Position numbers and translations under genes: made by a program
Shown: positions 23,001 through 31,287 of the stretch, in pieces
Position numbering within the stretch: the stretch's first letter is position 1
How the letters are laid out: every line of letters starts with the position of its first letter
The notes under the pieces: generated by a model
Told to the model about the DNA's origin: nothing
The model's database searches: none
Seen by the model: the letters and a program-made list of their open reading frames with translations, nothing else
Source of the DNA: Agarophyton chilense
Taxonomy: Eukaryota > Rhodophyta > Florideophyceae > Gracilariales > Gracilariaceae
Direction: 5' to 3'
Assembly: GCA_030374765.1 (NCBI GenBank)
Contig: JARGXX010000022.1
Coordinates: 1 to 64,000 of the forward strand
DNA length: 64,000 nt

Positions 23001-24638
23001 GGGTCTGCCTCGCTTCGTATATGCTCGCTTTGGCTTTAAGACAGACCCAGCAACGTCATCCATGTCCATCGTGACCAATGAAGCGAGGAACTCTCCAGCC
23101 GCACGGCGAATATCAATATGGCTATCGCCGAGAGCAATTCCGCATATAGATTCACAGTGCGAGGGTCTCAACAGTTTGTTATTATTATTATGAGGTAGCA
23201 GAGAGTTGAGCAAGCGAATAGCAGTGACAGCGACCAAGTCGTCTTTATCCCAGGCCATCTCCAGGATGCGACCAGAGAAACGTTGTAAAAATGTTTCGAA
23301 GTTCTCGAAGTAGTCCTTCTTTCTCAGCATCCTTTGAAGAACATCAAGGCTTGTTTTCCGCACGCCTGCATCTTTATCAGATAGAAGCCATCCGATGTAT
23401 TTGTTATGGGTATCATCAAGAAACTGCTCTGGAAACATGATAATCCACCCCCCAAGCGCAGATATTGATAGCGATCGCACGTCGGCAGAAATGTCCCGAT
23501 ATCGGCATATGAACATTGTTCTGTACACCCTATCCGATAATTCTGTGAGCTCGCCGTTCTTGGCAGCTAGCTCATCGACTCTGTTCGCCAATTCTTTCCC
23601 CTTGACCGACAGCTCCTTTTTCTTAGCTTTCGCTGAAGCTCCGCGAGTATTTGAGATTCTCGTGTTTTGTTCACGAAAGGTAATCCCACTTCGTCGTTTC
23701 TCGGTATTGAGCTGTCGTTGAATGCTAGTAAGATGCTTTCGCAGCTGTGAGTTAACTTCAATGAAGCCATCAACGAGTCGATACGCGGCGATGCACGCAG
23801 AAAGCCTTAGAGCGCGTATAGGTGAGCTGGACATGGCATCCAACCATGGTAAAAGCGTATCAAAACAATCAGTTTGATACAACACAATGTCCGGAGCTTC
23901 AGCAGCCATCCGGCGCCAAAAATCCTCATATGCACGACGCACTCTACGTGACCCGGCGTCCTTCGCAAGGACGGCGACTCGCTCTGGGGCATCGACGGCC
24001 ATAGTTTGACACATTCCAGTCACGCTTGCAGGCGGTTCATTCGATATGATCATTTCAGGTGTGACCAACTGCTCGTGCGCGAATGTTATGGGACGTGCGG
24101 CGCTTATGACAAGGGAAACAACGGATGCCATGGCATCGGGACCATTGATTGAAACGTATGACATCCAGGCACTGACGAGACTTGGCGCTCTTGCGGGTTT
24201 GTGCAGTATTCTCTCGAAAAGGGTGGAAGAATTTTGTTCAGTGAGCTCGGCTTCTTGTTCCTGGGTCTGTTCAATCTTGTCGTCATGGCCGTGCTCGTGG
24301 TGGGGTGCCGATGATTGATCAGGCTTTTGTGTATTTGCTTCAGTTTCAGTTTCGGGGTTGATTGCGGGGGGTTCTGAGGTACTTGGCATTGTTCGGCCAT
24401 CATCTTTCGAAGGATGAGATTTGTTTTGAGACAGATGGCGATTTACATCATCAGTTGCAGAATGGGCATCGCCAGCATGCGCAGGATACTGCTCATCACG
24501 CGAGTGGTAAGCTGAAGGGGCGAGGTCCGATTGCATTTCAACGTCATCATCGAACACATGTCGAGGAGAAGGAGGAGGCAGCTCCTCCTCCTGTACCTCG
24601 TCGCCGAGAGGCACACTTACCTGCTCTTCGGTCGGCAT
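20022..24638 (-). CDS. SCC3: Cohesin subunit Scc3/STAG (stromalin)
   Basis: 1538 codons from the ATG at 24638. STAG/Scc3 binds the kleisin subunit of the cohesin ring and helps load and hold it on chromatin. Residues about 1-140 are acidic and disordered. A STAG domain follows (about 140-285), then a short charged coiled-coil stretch and the stromalin conservative domain about 370-460, with FICRYRD, YIGWLLSDKD and the VRKTSLDVL segment. HEAT-like helices run to about 1180. The C-terminal 350 residues are low-complexity, with many Lys/Arg clusters and RRKPR-type, AT-hook-like patches that could bind DNA. The first 18 coding bases are followed by GTAAGT, a perfect splice-donor sequence, but the frame stays open through it. 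The stop is TAA. Confidence 0.88.
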   Translation of the reverse strand: MPTEEQVSVPLGDEVQEEELPPPSPRHVFDDDVEMQSDLAPSAYHSRDEQYPAHAGDAHSATDDVNRHLSQNKSHPSKDDGRTMPSTSEPPAINPETETEANTQKPDQSSAPHHEHGHDDKIEQTQEQEAELTEQNSSTLFERILHKPARAPSLVSAWMSYVSINGPDAMASVVSLVISAARPITFAHEQLVTPEMIISNEPPASVTGMCQTMAVDAPERVAVLAKDAGSRRVRRAYEDFWRRMAAEAPDIVLYQTDCFDTLLPWLDAMSSSPIRALRLSACIAAYRLVDGFIEVNSQLRKHLTSIQRQLNTEKRRSGITFREQNTRISNTRGASAKAKKKELSVKGKELANRVDELAAKNGELTELSDRVYRTMFICRYRDISADVRSLSISALGGWIIMFPEQFLDDTHNKYIGWLLSDKDAGVRKTSLDVLQRMLRKKDYFENFETFLQRFSGRILEMAWDKDDLVAVTAIRLLNSLLPHNNNNKLLRPSHCESICGIALGDSHIDIRRAAGEFLASLVTMDMDDVAGSVLKPKRAYTKRGRPRSSSGPFNTLLREIPPVERSKDDIRELLYAIARKEDDHVDEALTVDAVWDHLPALRCWQAFDELLQESLDSGSPNENEEALSDLEKGVLCRMLLASAAEASGNGDSNRAKIVEKGEYADPDSPSVLLSRQFLPQLPRLLSQYQSDSHIACALIQLPRHFAMSIFEQQGQESYFSTMLERIIGVLMKHTGSEEVTAACAETLRYFLSDQNPLKKITCTTLQLYCQRSTKDLALQVRADLSKAEPENIAALVSQVRVLAELIDSGMTTYETVKEVLLFQEKNLESSELGDAVTIDAVRTACAFAVWSLSRIKSRLTSTVSSETPLRDVLDFEEVREYRTHGTNVVDVLQRICGNRSMAIPVRLISARCILIVLTLCRGIEKNTVMMIIRERSDPGNTSAAPDLDILRVKDSGRNLVEVISSVVFALVELELELHKNQISGRNRDSSLLNEKDRRDFFACLVQASLQSLLSKSISHLPLFGVLLKGGETGERGSDGNGYTTSRVCQDYLQQRQIRKTSLTLDIIKAIGELDRLNCPLEERQNLNRELAESCVSFRYRRDLKAKASSELLRALVYKCCSSKTGTDFFKWIEILSISSFAVVGFVALEDAQKLLEQMPPIDGLLAKYKDAADEKLLTSFDICQSSIHAVASGTTPELPQFSKMADRPAPGRRISSRRRKRIVKSQKSQTPLPEPSNVRKSSRVRKKVDYARMEKSESDEDSTEELGCEGEDEEKITSEPTVADVARNMMEYQNSPVARRKRASGEAPHVHPSPKRRRRNSEDNNNTLQERTGPKGRSDHRVQPSDRKKTAANHQASSNDSAEPDVSEQHEKSTTLQNSSEISSHSDKKRENSDAEESENEGKQSSAPRRRRTRSLINEDATGQSAAQSVSKQNGRRTRRRPKPRVSDVALKKPHTEPHADDVDFDTKKTADSEKRHTRSSRQASNQNSKVKSDAHVDADRIADGGKENVDVVLEKVKGKTTPAPKKGVVQRRKLRRW

Positions 24639-24964
24639 AGGGAAAGCTTTACTGTCAAGCTATCGAAGTCGGCCAGACACGGAAGCTGCGAATACGCGAG
24701 TGAACAAAGTCGCAATCGAAAAGAAAGAGGTGACGTTGCGTAAGGCTAAGGCGTTGGAAAGAAAGATGGGCTGTCTCGTTTCCCGCGCTACCGGCGTTTC
24801 GACGTGACTCTGTAAAACAAAACACTGTGCAGCTCTCCGCGCCAAAAGCTGACATGCGATGGTAGCGCACATTCTCAGAAGCAGCGGAATCTGGGTCATC
24901 TGTAAGTCTGGAGTCTGTAAGCCATTCGATGACTTTCGGGCGGAAACTGAATTCACATGAGAGT
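24639..24964. other. STAG upstream region
   Basis: 326 bp between the STAG start and the Harbinger inverted repeat. It probably contains the STAG promoter, so the transposon inserted very close to, or within, the control region. Confidence 0.5.
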
Positions 24965-24983
24965 TAGAGCATGTCTACTACGG
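24964..24983 (+). repeat. Harbinger left terminal inverted repeat
   Basis: TTAGAGCATGTCTACTACGG matches the reverse complement of 27927-27946 over all 20 bases. The first two or three bases may belong to the target site. Confidence 0.92.
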
Positions 24984-25376
24984 TGCCCCGAGACCAAATC
25001 TTTTTGATTGTAAATCCCAAATGTAAACCTTGGAACTTGGAATCAAAATATTTTGGGCGCCTATTACATAGGAACCAACCAACCCTTCGGGTATTACACC
25101 AAAACCCCAGTCCATGTCGATGGGAAGTAGGCCAAAGCATCGACCTCCCCGCGAAACTATCGCCACAATGTTCCGCTTTTCATCTACGCCCATCCCTCAA
25201 ATAATCGATTCTCTCTACGAGGGTGATGCGGACATCGCATAGACCGTTGCTACCACAACTTCTGCTATTGCGACACACGGAACCCTGAATGAAACCCCAC
25301 TGAAAAATCGTTCATCTGACGCATCCCTGGTACCAAAAATGTACACCATGGCTCCTATTCTTGGTGAAATGACTAC

Positions 25377-26537
25377 TTGGCGCCTTTTGCCGTCTATCCC
25401 GCTTCTCACTTCCGAGAGGTTTTTTGCATACCGCTACCTCTCTACCGTTTTCTATACGATGAACTCATCGAAGAAGAGCCGCTCCTACAGCAGCGCTTCA
25501 ACGGTATCAGGCATCCAGGACACGCTTTACATCAAAAGATGTTGATTGCACTTCGGCGTCTCAGTACTGGTGTCTTTTTCAAGCAGCTGGACGACAACGC
25601 TCGTATGAGCAACGATTCGCTTCGTCAGAGTTTTATGTGAACATTTCAGGCTATATATAAGCGCTTCAGTCTTATCTACTTGAACCAAAAGCCGACTGAG
25701 AGCAAGCTAGCGGACGTAGTAGATGCATACACGAAGAGCCGCTTTCCGGGGTGCATTGGATGAGTAGACTGTATGTATCTACACTGGAAGAACTGCCCGA
25801 AGGTGTTCAAAGGTCAGTACAGAAACCAAAAGGAAGGAAACCTGGGCTCAATTAGCTGTGAAGCCTTTGTAGACACGGATCTCTACTGTTGGCATTGGTT
25901 CGCCGGGCGGTGTGGCACCAATAATGAAATAACGGTTTTGTACAACAGTCCACTATTTCTGGATATTCTCAACGGCAAAAGGCCGATAGTACTGAGAAGC
26001 GTTTATCTCTTGAATGGGGTTCGTAGCGACCGTTTGTTATACATGCTCGCGGACGGAATATACTCCCAGTGGGCTATTTTTACGAAGCCGATACACGCAC
26101 CGATGAACGGGAAAGATCAGAACTATAATAAGCGACAATAAGGGCGTCGGAAGGATGTCGAACGGTTTTTTGGTGTCCTGCAGGGTCAGTTTCAAATCCT
26201 TCGTCAATAGTTACATAAATTGAGTGACGCCCATATCATTTTAATCAGTAATTTGTGCGTCATACCGCACGCCATGGTGGTCGACATGGCGAAAAGAGGC
26301 GAACTGGAAGGCGAACTGGATGAGGAGGGAAATCCATGTAGTTTATTTGAGAAGTTCAACGATCTACGGACGTTGCAACGCGCGCAGGAATCCTCCGTTG
26401 CTGGTATCAATGAAACCGGACTCTCCTTCCTACTTTCAAGGGGTACTTACGTTACTAGTGATACTTTATATTTAGAATTACGCACTGAACTTATCAACTA
26501 TCTGTGGAATCACAGCGGCGAGACGCATTTTCAGTAA
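25377..26537 (+). pseudogene. PIF/Harbinger DDE transposase, broken
   Basis: One reading frame with clear homology along its length but stops at 25638 (TGA), 25761 (TGA), 26139 (TAA) and 26208 (TAG). Recognisable parts in order: an N-terminal region ending near QLDDNARMSNDSL; VDCMYLHWKNCP with the first catalytic Asp; CWHWFAGRCGTNNEITVL, a signature of the plant-type Harbinger nuclease, with the NNSPLF-like segment after it; YMLADGIYSQWAIF; and KDVERFFGVLQG, which carries the catalytic Glu. The remaining C-terminus includes a CVIPHAMVVD segment matching the usual ILHNMIVED motif. The intact enzyme would bind the ends and cut and paste the element. The decay is by point stops, not deletion. 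Confidence 0.88.
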
Positions 26538-26699
26538 AGGATGACTGCCAAAAACTGGCCAATACAGCATACCGTTTCAGGAGGGCACGGGCCCCCCCGG
26601 CCCCCCGTTGGGGGCGGAGTCCCCATCCCCTCTCTTCACGCGGTACAACCTCGTACGGATAATGTAAGAGCGAGAATTGAACGGCTGTACTTTATTCCT

Positions 26700-27635
26700 C
26701 TAAGAAGTGTCATCACTGGTGGAGGGCCCTTCCATGTCACTAATCCTGTTCGGCGTAATGCCGTCCAGGAAAGAGGACGAGTTCGGTCCCTGACGCGCGG
26801 TTGAGGCAACGTCACAGGCAAGTTCGTCAACAGCGACGGACGGTAGTGAAGTTGTGCTCGATCTAGGGATCGCTGTTTCTCCCAAGCCCGCCGCCATCGT
26901 GCAGAGATGCTCTAATTTGCTTGCACGTTCCAAGGCAGACAGCGGCATACTCTTGATGATTTCAAATTGTAGGGCAATGCTCGCTGCTTTGCACTTGTCC
27001 GCGGCCGCTTCCTGCAGAACAGTTGCCATTCGATCGACACTGCGGGTAACAATGAGTGTTTCTTTCCCAACGCTGCTCTCTTGTTTGATCTTCTTGGCAC
27101 CAGACGGACGCGCGCTCGACGGGTTGATCATGGAAACGTTGCCGATTTCTTCTCCTTCTTCATCGGCATGCCGCTTTTTCGGACGGTACCCCGGAGTGGT
27201 TGTGCTACTACCGCCGACTGTCATGGAGAACTTCAGGCAACCAGACAGAAACTGTACAGCATCCATGGACTTGATTGGACCAGGTGTGCGGGAGACTCCT
27301 CTGTCTTTGTACTTATTCTTCTCCCGGTAGAGCGACATTATACTTTGGCGAGTATCTTCCTCCGTCTCTCCAGACGGAATGCATGAACGGTATTGCTTGT
27401 GGGAGGCAAGAAAATTCTGCGTTGTTCTGCTCAATGTGCGCCACCTTGTCTCCAGACTGGACGAAGTACGTTCCCGTTCTTGCGGTGCCAACGACATGTA
27501 CTTGCATAGAAAATTGATCCAAAATTCATCGCTTTTGAGCTCTACTGTAGTCTCAGAAATAGATACCCACTCTTTACCACGCGCATATTCTCCCTCAGGG
27601 GTAAAATTGGGTCCTTTCGTGGTTCTCGTCGCCAT
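26700..27635 (-). CDS. Harbinger-associated SANT/Myb-like DNA-binding protein
   Basis: 311 codons from the ATG at 27635; the frame is open further up to 27725, so a longer N-terminus is possible. The N-terminal half resembles the Myb/SANT-like (NAM-associated) protein of plant-type Harbinger elements: GKEWVSISETTVELKSDEFW, then a WRTLSRTTQNFLASH segment typical of the trihelix fold. A basic PKKRH patch and a helical C-terminal region follow. In Harbinger elements this partner brings the transposase into the nucleus and to the DNA ends. It is fully open although the neighbouring transposase has four stops. The stop is TAG. Confidence 0.75.
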   Translation of the reverse strand: MATRTTKGPNFTPEGEYARGKEWVSISETTVELKSDEFWINFLCKYMSLAPQERERTSSSLETRWRTLSRTTQNFLASHKQYRSCIPSGETEEDTRQSIMSLYREKNKYKDRGVSRTPGPIKSMDAVQFLSGCLKFSMTVGGSSTTTPGYRPKKRHADEEGEEIGNVSMINPSSARPSGAKKIKQESSVGKETLIVTRSVDRMATVLQEAAADKCKAASIALQFEIIKSMPLSALERASKLEHLCTMAAGLGETAIPRSSTTSLPSVAVDELACDVASTARQGPNSSSFLDGITPNRISDMEGPSTSDDTS

Positions 27636-27926
27636 GGGGAAGAATGAGACTGGATTGCGGTAGCTGTGTGATGACGGAAAGACTATTGATCGGGAAGTCG
27701 ATAACTTTCTGGTTGTTATGTCCAATTCTTTTTGGCGGGAAAAATGTGAGACGTATCAAACGTACGGAAATGTCATTGGTAGAGATGCCTTGGCCCATGA
27801 CTAAATTCCTGAGTAAATCTTCACCGAGTTGCTCAGATTTTTAGTCTCGAGACCAAATGTGGACTTGGTTTGACCCATAGTACACTGGCCTCTTCAGTTC
27901 TAAATTCCACATTTGGAATTTTGGTT

Positions 27927-27946
27927 CCGTAGTAGACATGCTCTAA
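27927..27946 (-). repeat. Harbinger right terminal inverted repeat
   Basis: Exact reverse complement of the left repeat, 20 of 20 bases. Only 73 bp separate it from the first base of the gypsy 5' LTR. Confidence 0.92.
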
Positions 27947-28019
27947 GCACATAAAATACCAAATTTAAATATCCTAAATTAAGCATTATGATACCTTGCA
28001 TTGAACATATATACAACTT

Positions 28020-28685
28020 TGTAGTATTCTACTATGTCGGGGAATCCGATAGGATGATTTTTCGCGAAGTCGCGGTTGGAACTCATAAGTGAGTGATGTC
28101 ATCAAACTTGTGATATGAAACGGCACACCGCGTAGGATGCCAGGAGGCAGGGTACAGTGTGGAGACACGTGGTATCACGAGTGGACTGGCTTGCAACGGC
28201 GCATGTAGTGGCGATTCGCGTGGCTGGTCTTACTTCCCTTTGTAGCTAGACGTCCATTAGGGACCAAACCCATACAGTGGTTTGGCTAAGTGGCTGACCA
28301 CTGGGTATTATTTATATATTTATTTGGGCACTCACCCTGGCACACAGTATATAGTGTACCAGAGGTTAGCGCCGACTCCAAGTAAAGGAGACAACATGGG
28401 CATCATGACTATTCTGTTCCTCGCTCAGGGTTCCTTAACCGGAGATCCGGACGAGCTATAATAGATAGTAAGCCCCAACCACTTCACGAGCCGTCTCGTA
28501 CCTACGTCCCGTCAACGTTTTACAGTTGCACTGTTCACCCTCGCTGGCGAGTAGTGGCCTTACACCCCACTTCCAGCTCGCTGGTGTTGTAGCTCTACCA
28601 CCCCTTTTAGTTCGCCGCAAGCGACCCATCGGCAGTCCGAACGCTGTCGCAGGTGTCTGCTCTCTCCGTTACAGCGGATACTACA
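28020..28685 (+). repeat. Gypsy 5' LTR
   Basis: 666 bp. It contains an AT-rich TATA region at about 28306-28325. Just before it are two small inverted repeats: CCAAACC/GGTTTGG at 28264-28285 and AGTGG/CCACT at 28289-28302. All are conserved in the 3' copy, so they are part of the active LTR design. Confidence 0.95.
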
Positions 28686-28687
28686 AG

Positions 28688-28703
28688 TGGTCTCCCGACT
28701 TGG
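28688..28703 (+). other. Candidate gypsy primer-binding site
   Basis: Two bases after the LTR lies TGGTCTCCCG. Its complement, CGGGAGACCA, resembles the 3' acceptor end of tRNA-Tyr as I recall it from yeast, over ten bases; this needs checking against the organism's own tRNAs. The same segment also pairs imperfectly with the LTR itself (CCAAGT, a short gap, then GGAGAC, near 28379-28392). Confidence 0.45.
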
Positions 28704-28888
28704 AACCACTGTGGTCAGCTGCACTGAACAATTCGTTCCTGGAACGTGGAATCGATATCGGTACTTGGAAGAAGTAGAATCACTTCAGTTATTGTTTATC
28801 GAACCACCTGAATTCATCGTGGTTGAACACGTGGTCGAGAAGTCGAAGACACCATTTGGTTCGCACCTGGACTCAGGTTTGGTCTAGG

Positions 28889-31042
28889 ATGCCGAAGACC
28901 CGAAGCCAGTCGAGTATTGGTCGCCCCGGTCCTGCGGGACCACCCCCGAAACCGAGGCTCGCCTCATCTGTTGAAGCCGGAGAGCGGCTGTATCGTCAAG
29001 CGATGTCGTGCTCACGCTCGGTGAATGATGAACGAGATCTCTCGGATGTACCGGCCCCTGTGGAAGCGGCAGTCAAGCCCACCACAGAAGCCGTAGTTGA
29101 CCTTGAGGTCGTCGGACCTCAAGAAGAGGATGAGTTGCGCAGGGAAGTGCGTCGTCTCAAGTCTGAGTCAAGCGCTTCTCTTGTGCGCATGGTTGCGTTG
29201 GAATCGCAGATCGCTGCTCTTCTCGCTGATGTCGAACAATTACGCAGTGCGCATCAAGCCCTCGTTCGTCAAGACGATGGGAAGCAGGTCTCTGCATCAG
29301 TGAAAACACTACGTTAGGATTTGAACCATCTACTGGAGAGGTACGGGAACACACCCGATGCGCTACCCGGCTTAACCGTGGATGTAGAGGAAGTCCTCAC
29401 TCTAGTTAACCCTCGTTTAGAACGCCTGGAGGCGGCAGTTCATGCGCAGACTGCTGCTAAACCAGTCGTGCTGGAAGAGGAAGGAGCTCCTTTGAAGGAA
29501 GCTCGTTCGAAGAAGTCGAAGTCACGACGTTAGAAGTGGAATTCCGCACGTGATTCGAGTGATGAATCGTCAAGTACGGAGGGTTTCAGTTCCAGTACTG
29601 ATGATTCTTATGATTCAGATACGTCAGATGACGACGACAGTGATGATGGTCATCGAAGGTCCCGATCTCGGAAGAAGAACACGTCTTCGTGGTTGATGAG
29701 AAGAAAAGGCTCACTTTACAGAGGATTGAAGGTGCTCCCGTGCACGAATCCGCTTTATCTGAAGGTCTTGAATTACAGGTACTACCGTCGGAAGGTGAAG
29801 AGAAAGAAGCGTTCAGGACGCGAAACCGCGAAGGTGAAGGATCACATCAAACGATTGAAGATCGGCCTTAATGATTTAACATTTGATGGGAAGACCCCCA
29901 TTCTCGTTATCGAGTTTCTCACTGCATTCGTTGCCGAAGCAGACACTCTAGAGATGAGTGAACCACAGGCATTTGTGTCTTTACCACAATTCCTGAAGGG
30001 TTTTGCTTTAGAGCAATATCGTTCCGTATGCGGATCATTGACAGCCGATGAAAGCGGCGTTACCTCATGGCCAGAGGCGGTGCAGTATTTGCTGCGCAGT
30101 TACGCGACTTCAAACGCGATACGTCAGGCGATCCTGGACCTAAGGGATGTGACCCAAAAGCCTGAGGAGGGCGAAGCTTAGTACAGCTCAAGGCTTAACA
30201 AAGCTTCAGTCCGCTGTGGAAACGTCCACTCGACGGAGGACAAGATTACCTTGTACATCGACGGGCTGGACCCGAGCATCAAGTCGTTGGTAGCTCGATA
30301 TCGAGAGAATCATGGAAGAGTCTCCTTTTTGGAGTCAGTTCAGTTTGCGAAAGCTGAAGGAGACGCGGCCAGAGCGCGTGGTAGCCCCCGTCGTTCAGTG
30401 GCTTTTGGAACATCAATGGGTAAGGAAAAGATCTCCGCTAGAGTTAATCAGCGCAGCAAACTCCTACATCTGGAATCTCCAGTTGACTCGCGAGATTCGT
30501 CGTTGGCACCCAAAGGGAGTGACTCGCATGAGGAGGCGGTCCATTTAATGGAATATACGGACTCTTCTGTACCTAAAGTGGATCTTCCACACTCGGAGTC
30601 TCAGGACGAAGAAGCCCTAATGGCTATGGAGGGCCGTCGCCCTATGTACCGTCCCTACACGGTGCCACCACAAGGAGGTTTTAAGAACGGGAAACCCGGA
30701 TGGATGGATACTTGCACGGCATACCGTTCACAACCTATGTTGACCAACCGTCGTGACGGTTTGATATGTTATTCATGTTATGGAAAACACCATTTGAGTG
30801 CAGAATGCACGCTTCCTGCAAAGGATCTGAGTCGTATCATGACGAATTATGAAGCACTCTCAGAAGAGGAAAGGAGCCGCGTACCGGCGGGCATGTACTG
30901 GAGAGCCAAAAGTTGGTTTTCTCAGACACCAATGCGCCGGACGGACAAGCCGGTTGCTCAGAATGCTGAAGTGTTTCAACCCGGAACCCCGGTTAGAAGA
31001 GGCGCCTTTGAGGCGAATAAGACGGTGCAACCGGAAAACTAA
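28889..31042 (+). pseudogene. gag: Gypsy gag, interrupted by three TAG codons
   Basis: One frame of about 717 codons from the ATG at 28889 to TAA at 31040. It is broken at TAG 29315, 29531 and 30179, with the protein continuing sensibly after each. The N-terminal part has a charged coiled coil (about codons 75-150), then an acidic Ser/Asp-rich stretch. The capsid-like region has DLTFDGKTPILVIEFLTAF and FALEQYRS, typical of retrotransposon gag. A CCHC zinc knuckle (CYSCYGKHHLSAEC) lies at 30767-30808. The product would form the particle and bind the RNA. Right after the gag stop is a CCCCTAAGGGG hairpin. Confidence 0.88.
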
Positions 31043-31287
31043 GTGAGGGAGCCCCTAAGGGGTCGGCATTAGTCGATCCCGTAGTGCTGACCAGGGAGAG
31101 CTCGCCTCCCTGCTCCTGTGCTTGGAAGCCCAAGATTCTCTTGAGGCCTCAGAAATTTCCGCCGTACGGAATCAGTCCGCCGCACGGAATGCGAGTACAG
31201 TTTGACGGTGAGTTACATCGTCCTTGGAGACGTTATACTTGTCCGTAAAAACGGGAAATTTACCTCATGGTAATGTCTAAAAGAAAC

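Larger units (their letters stand above)
24967..27943. mobile_element. PIF/Harbinger transposon, about 3.0 kb
   Basis: Its ends are inverted repeats: TTAGAGCATGTCTACTACGG at 24964-24983 and its exact reverse complement at 27927-27946. The outer bases are ambiguous. A TA at 24965-24966 and again at 27944-27945 could be a 2-bp target duplication, with the 17-bp core as the true terminal repeat. Inside are two convergent genes, a DDE transposase on the plus strand and a SANT/Myb-type protein on the minus strand, the standard pair of this superfamily. A very C/G-rich patch at 26587-26634 separates them. The transposase is broken, so the copy depends on others to move. Confidence 0.9.
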
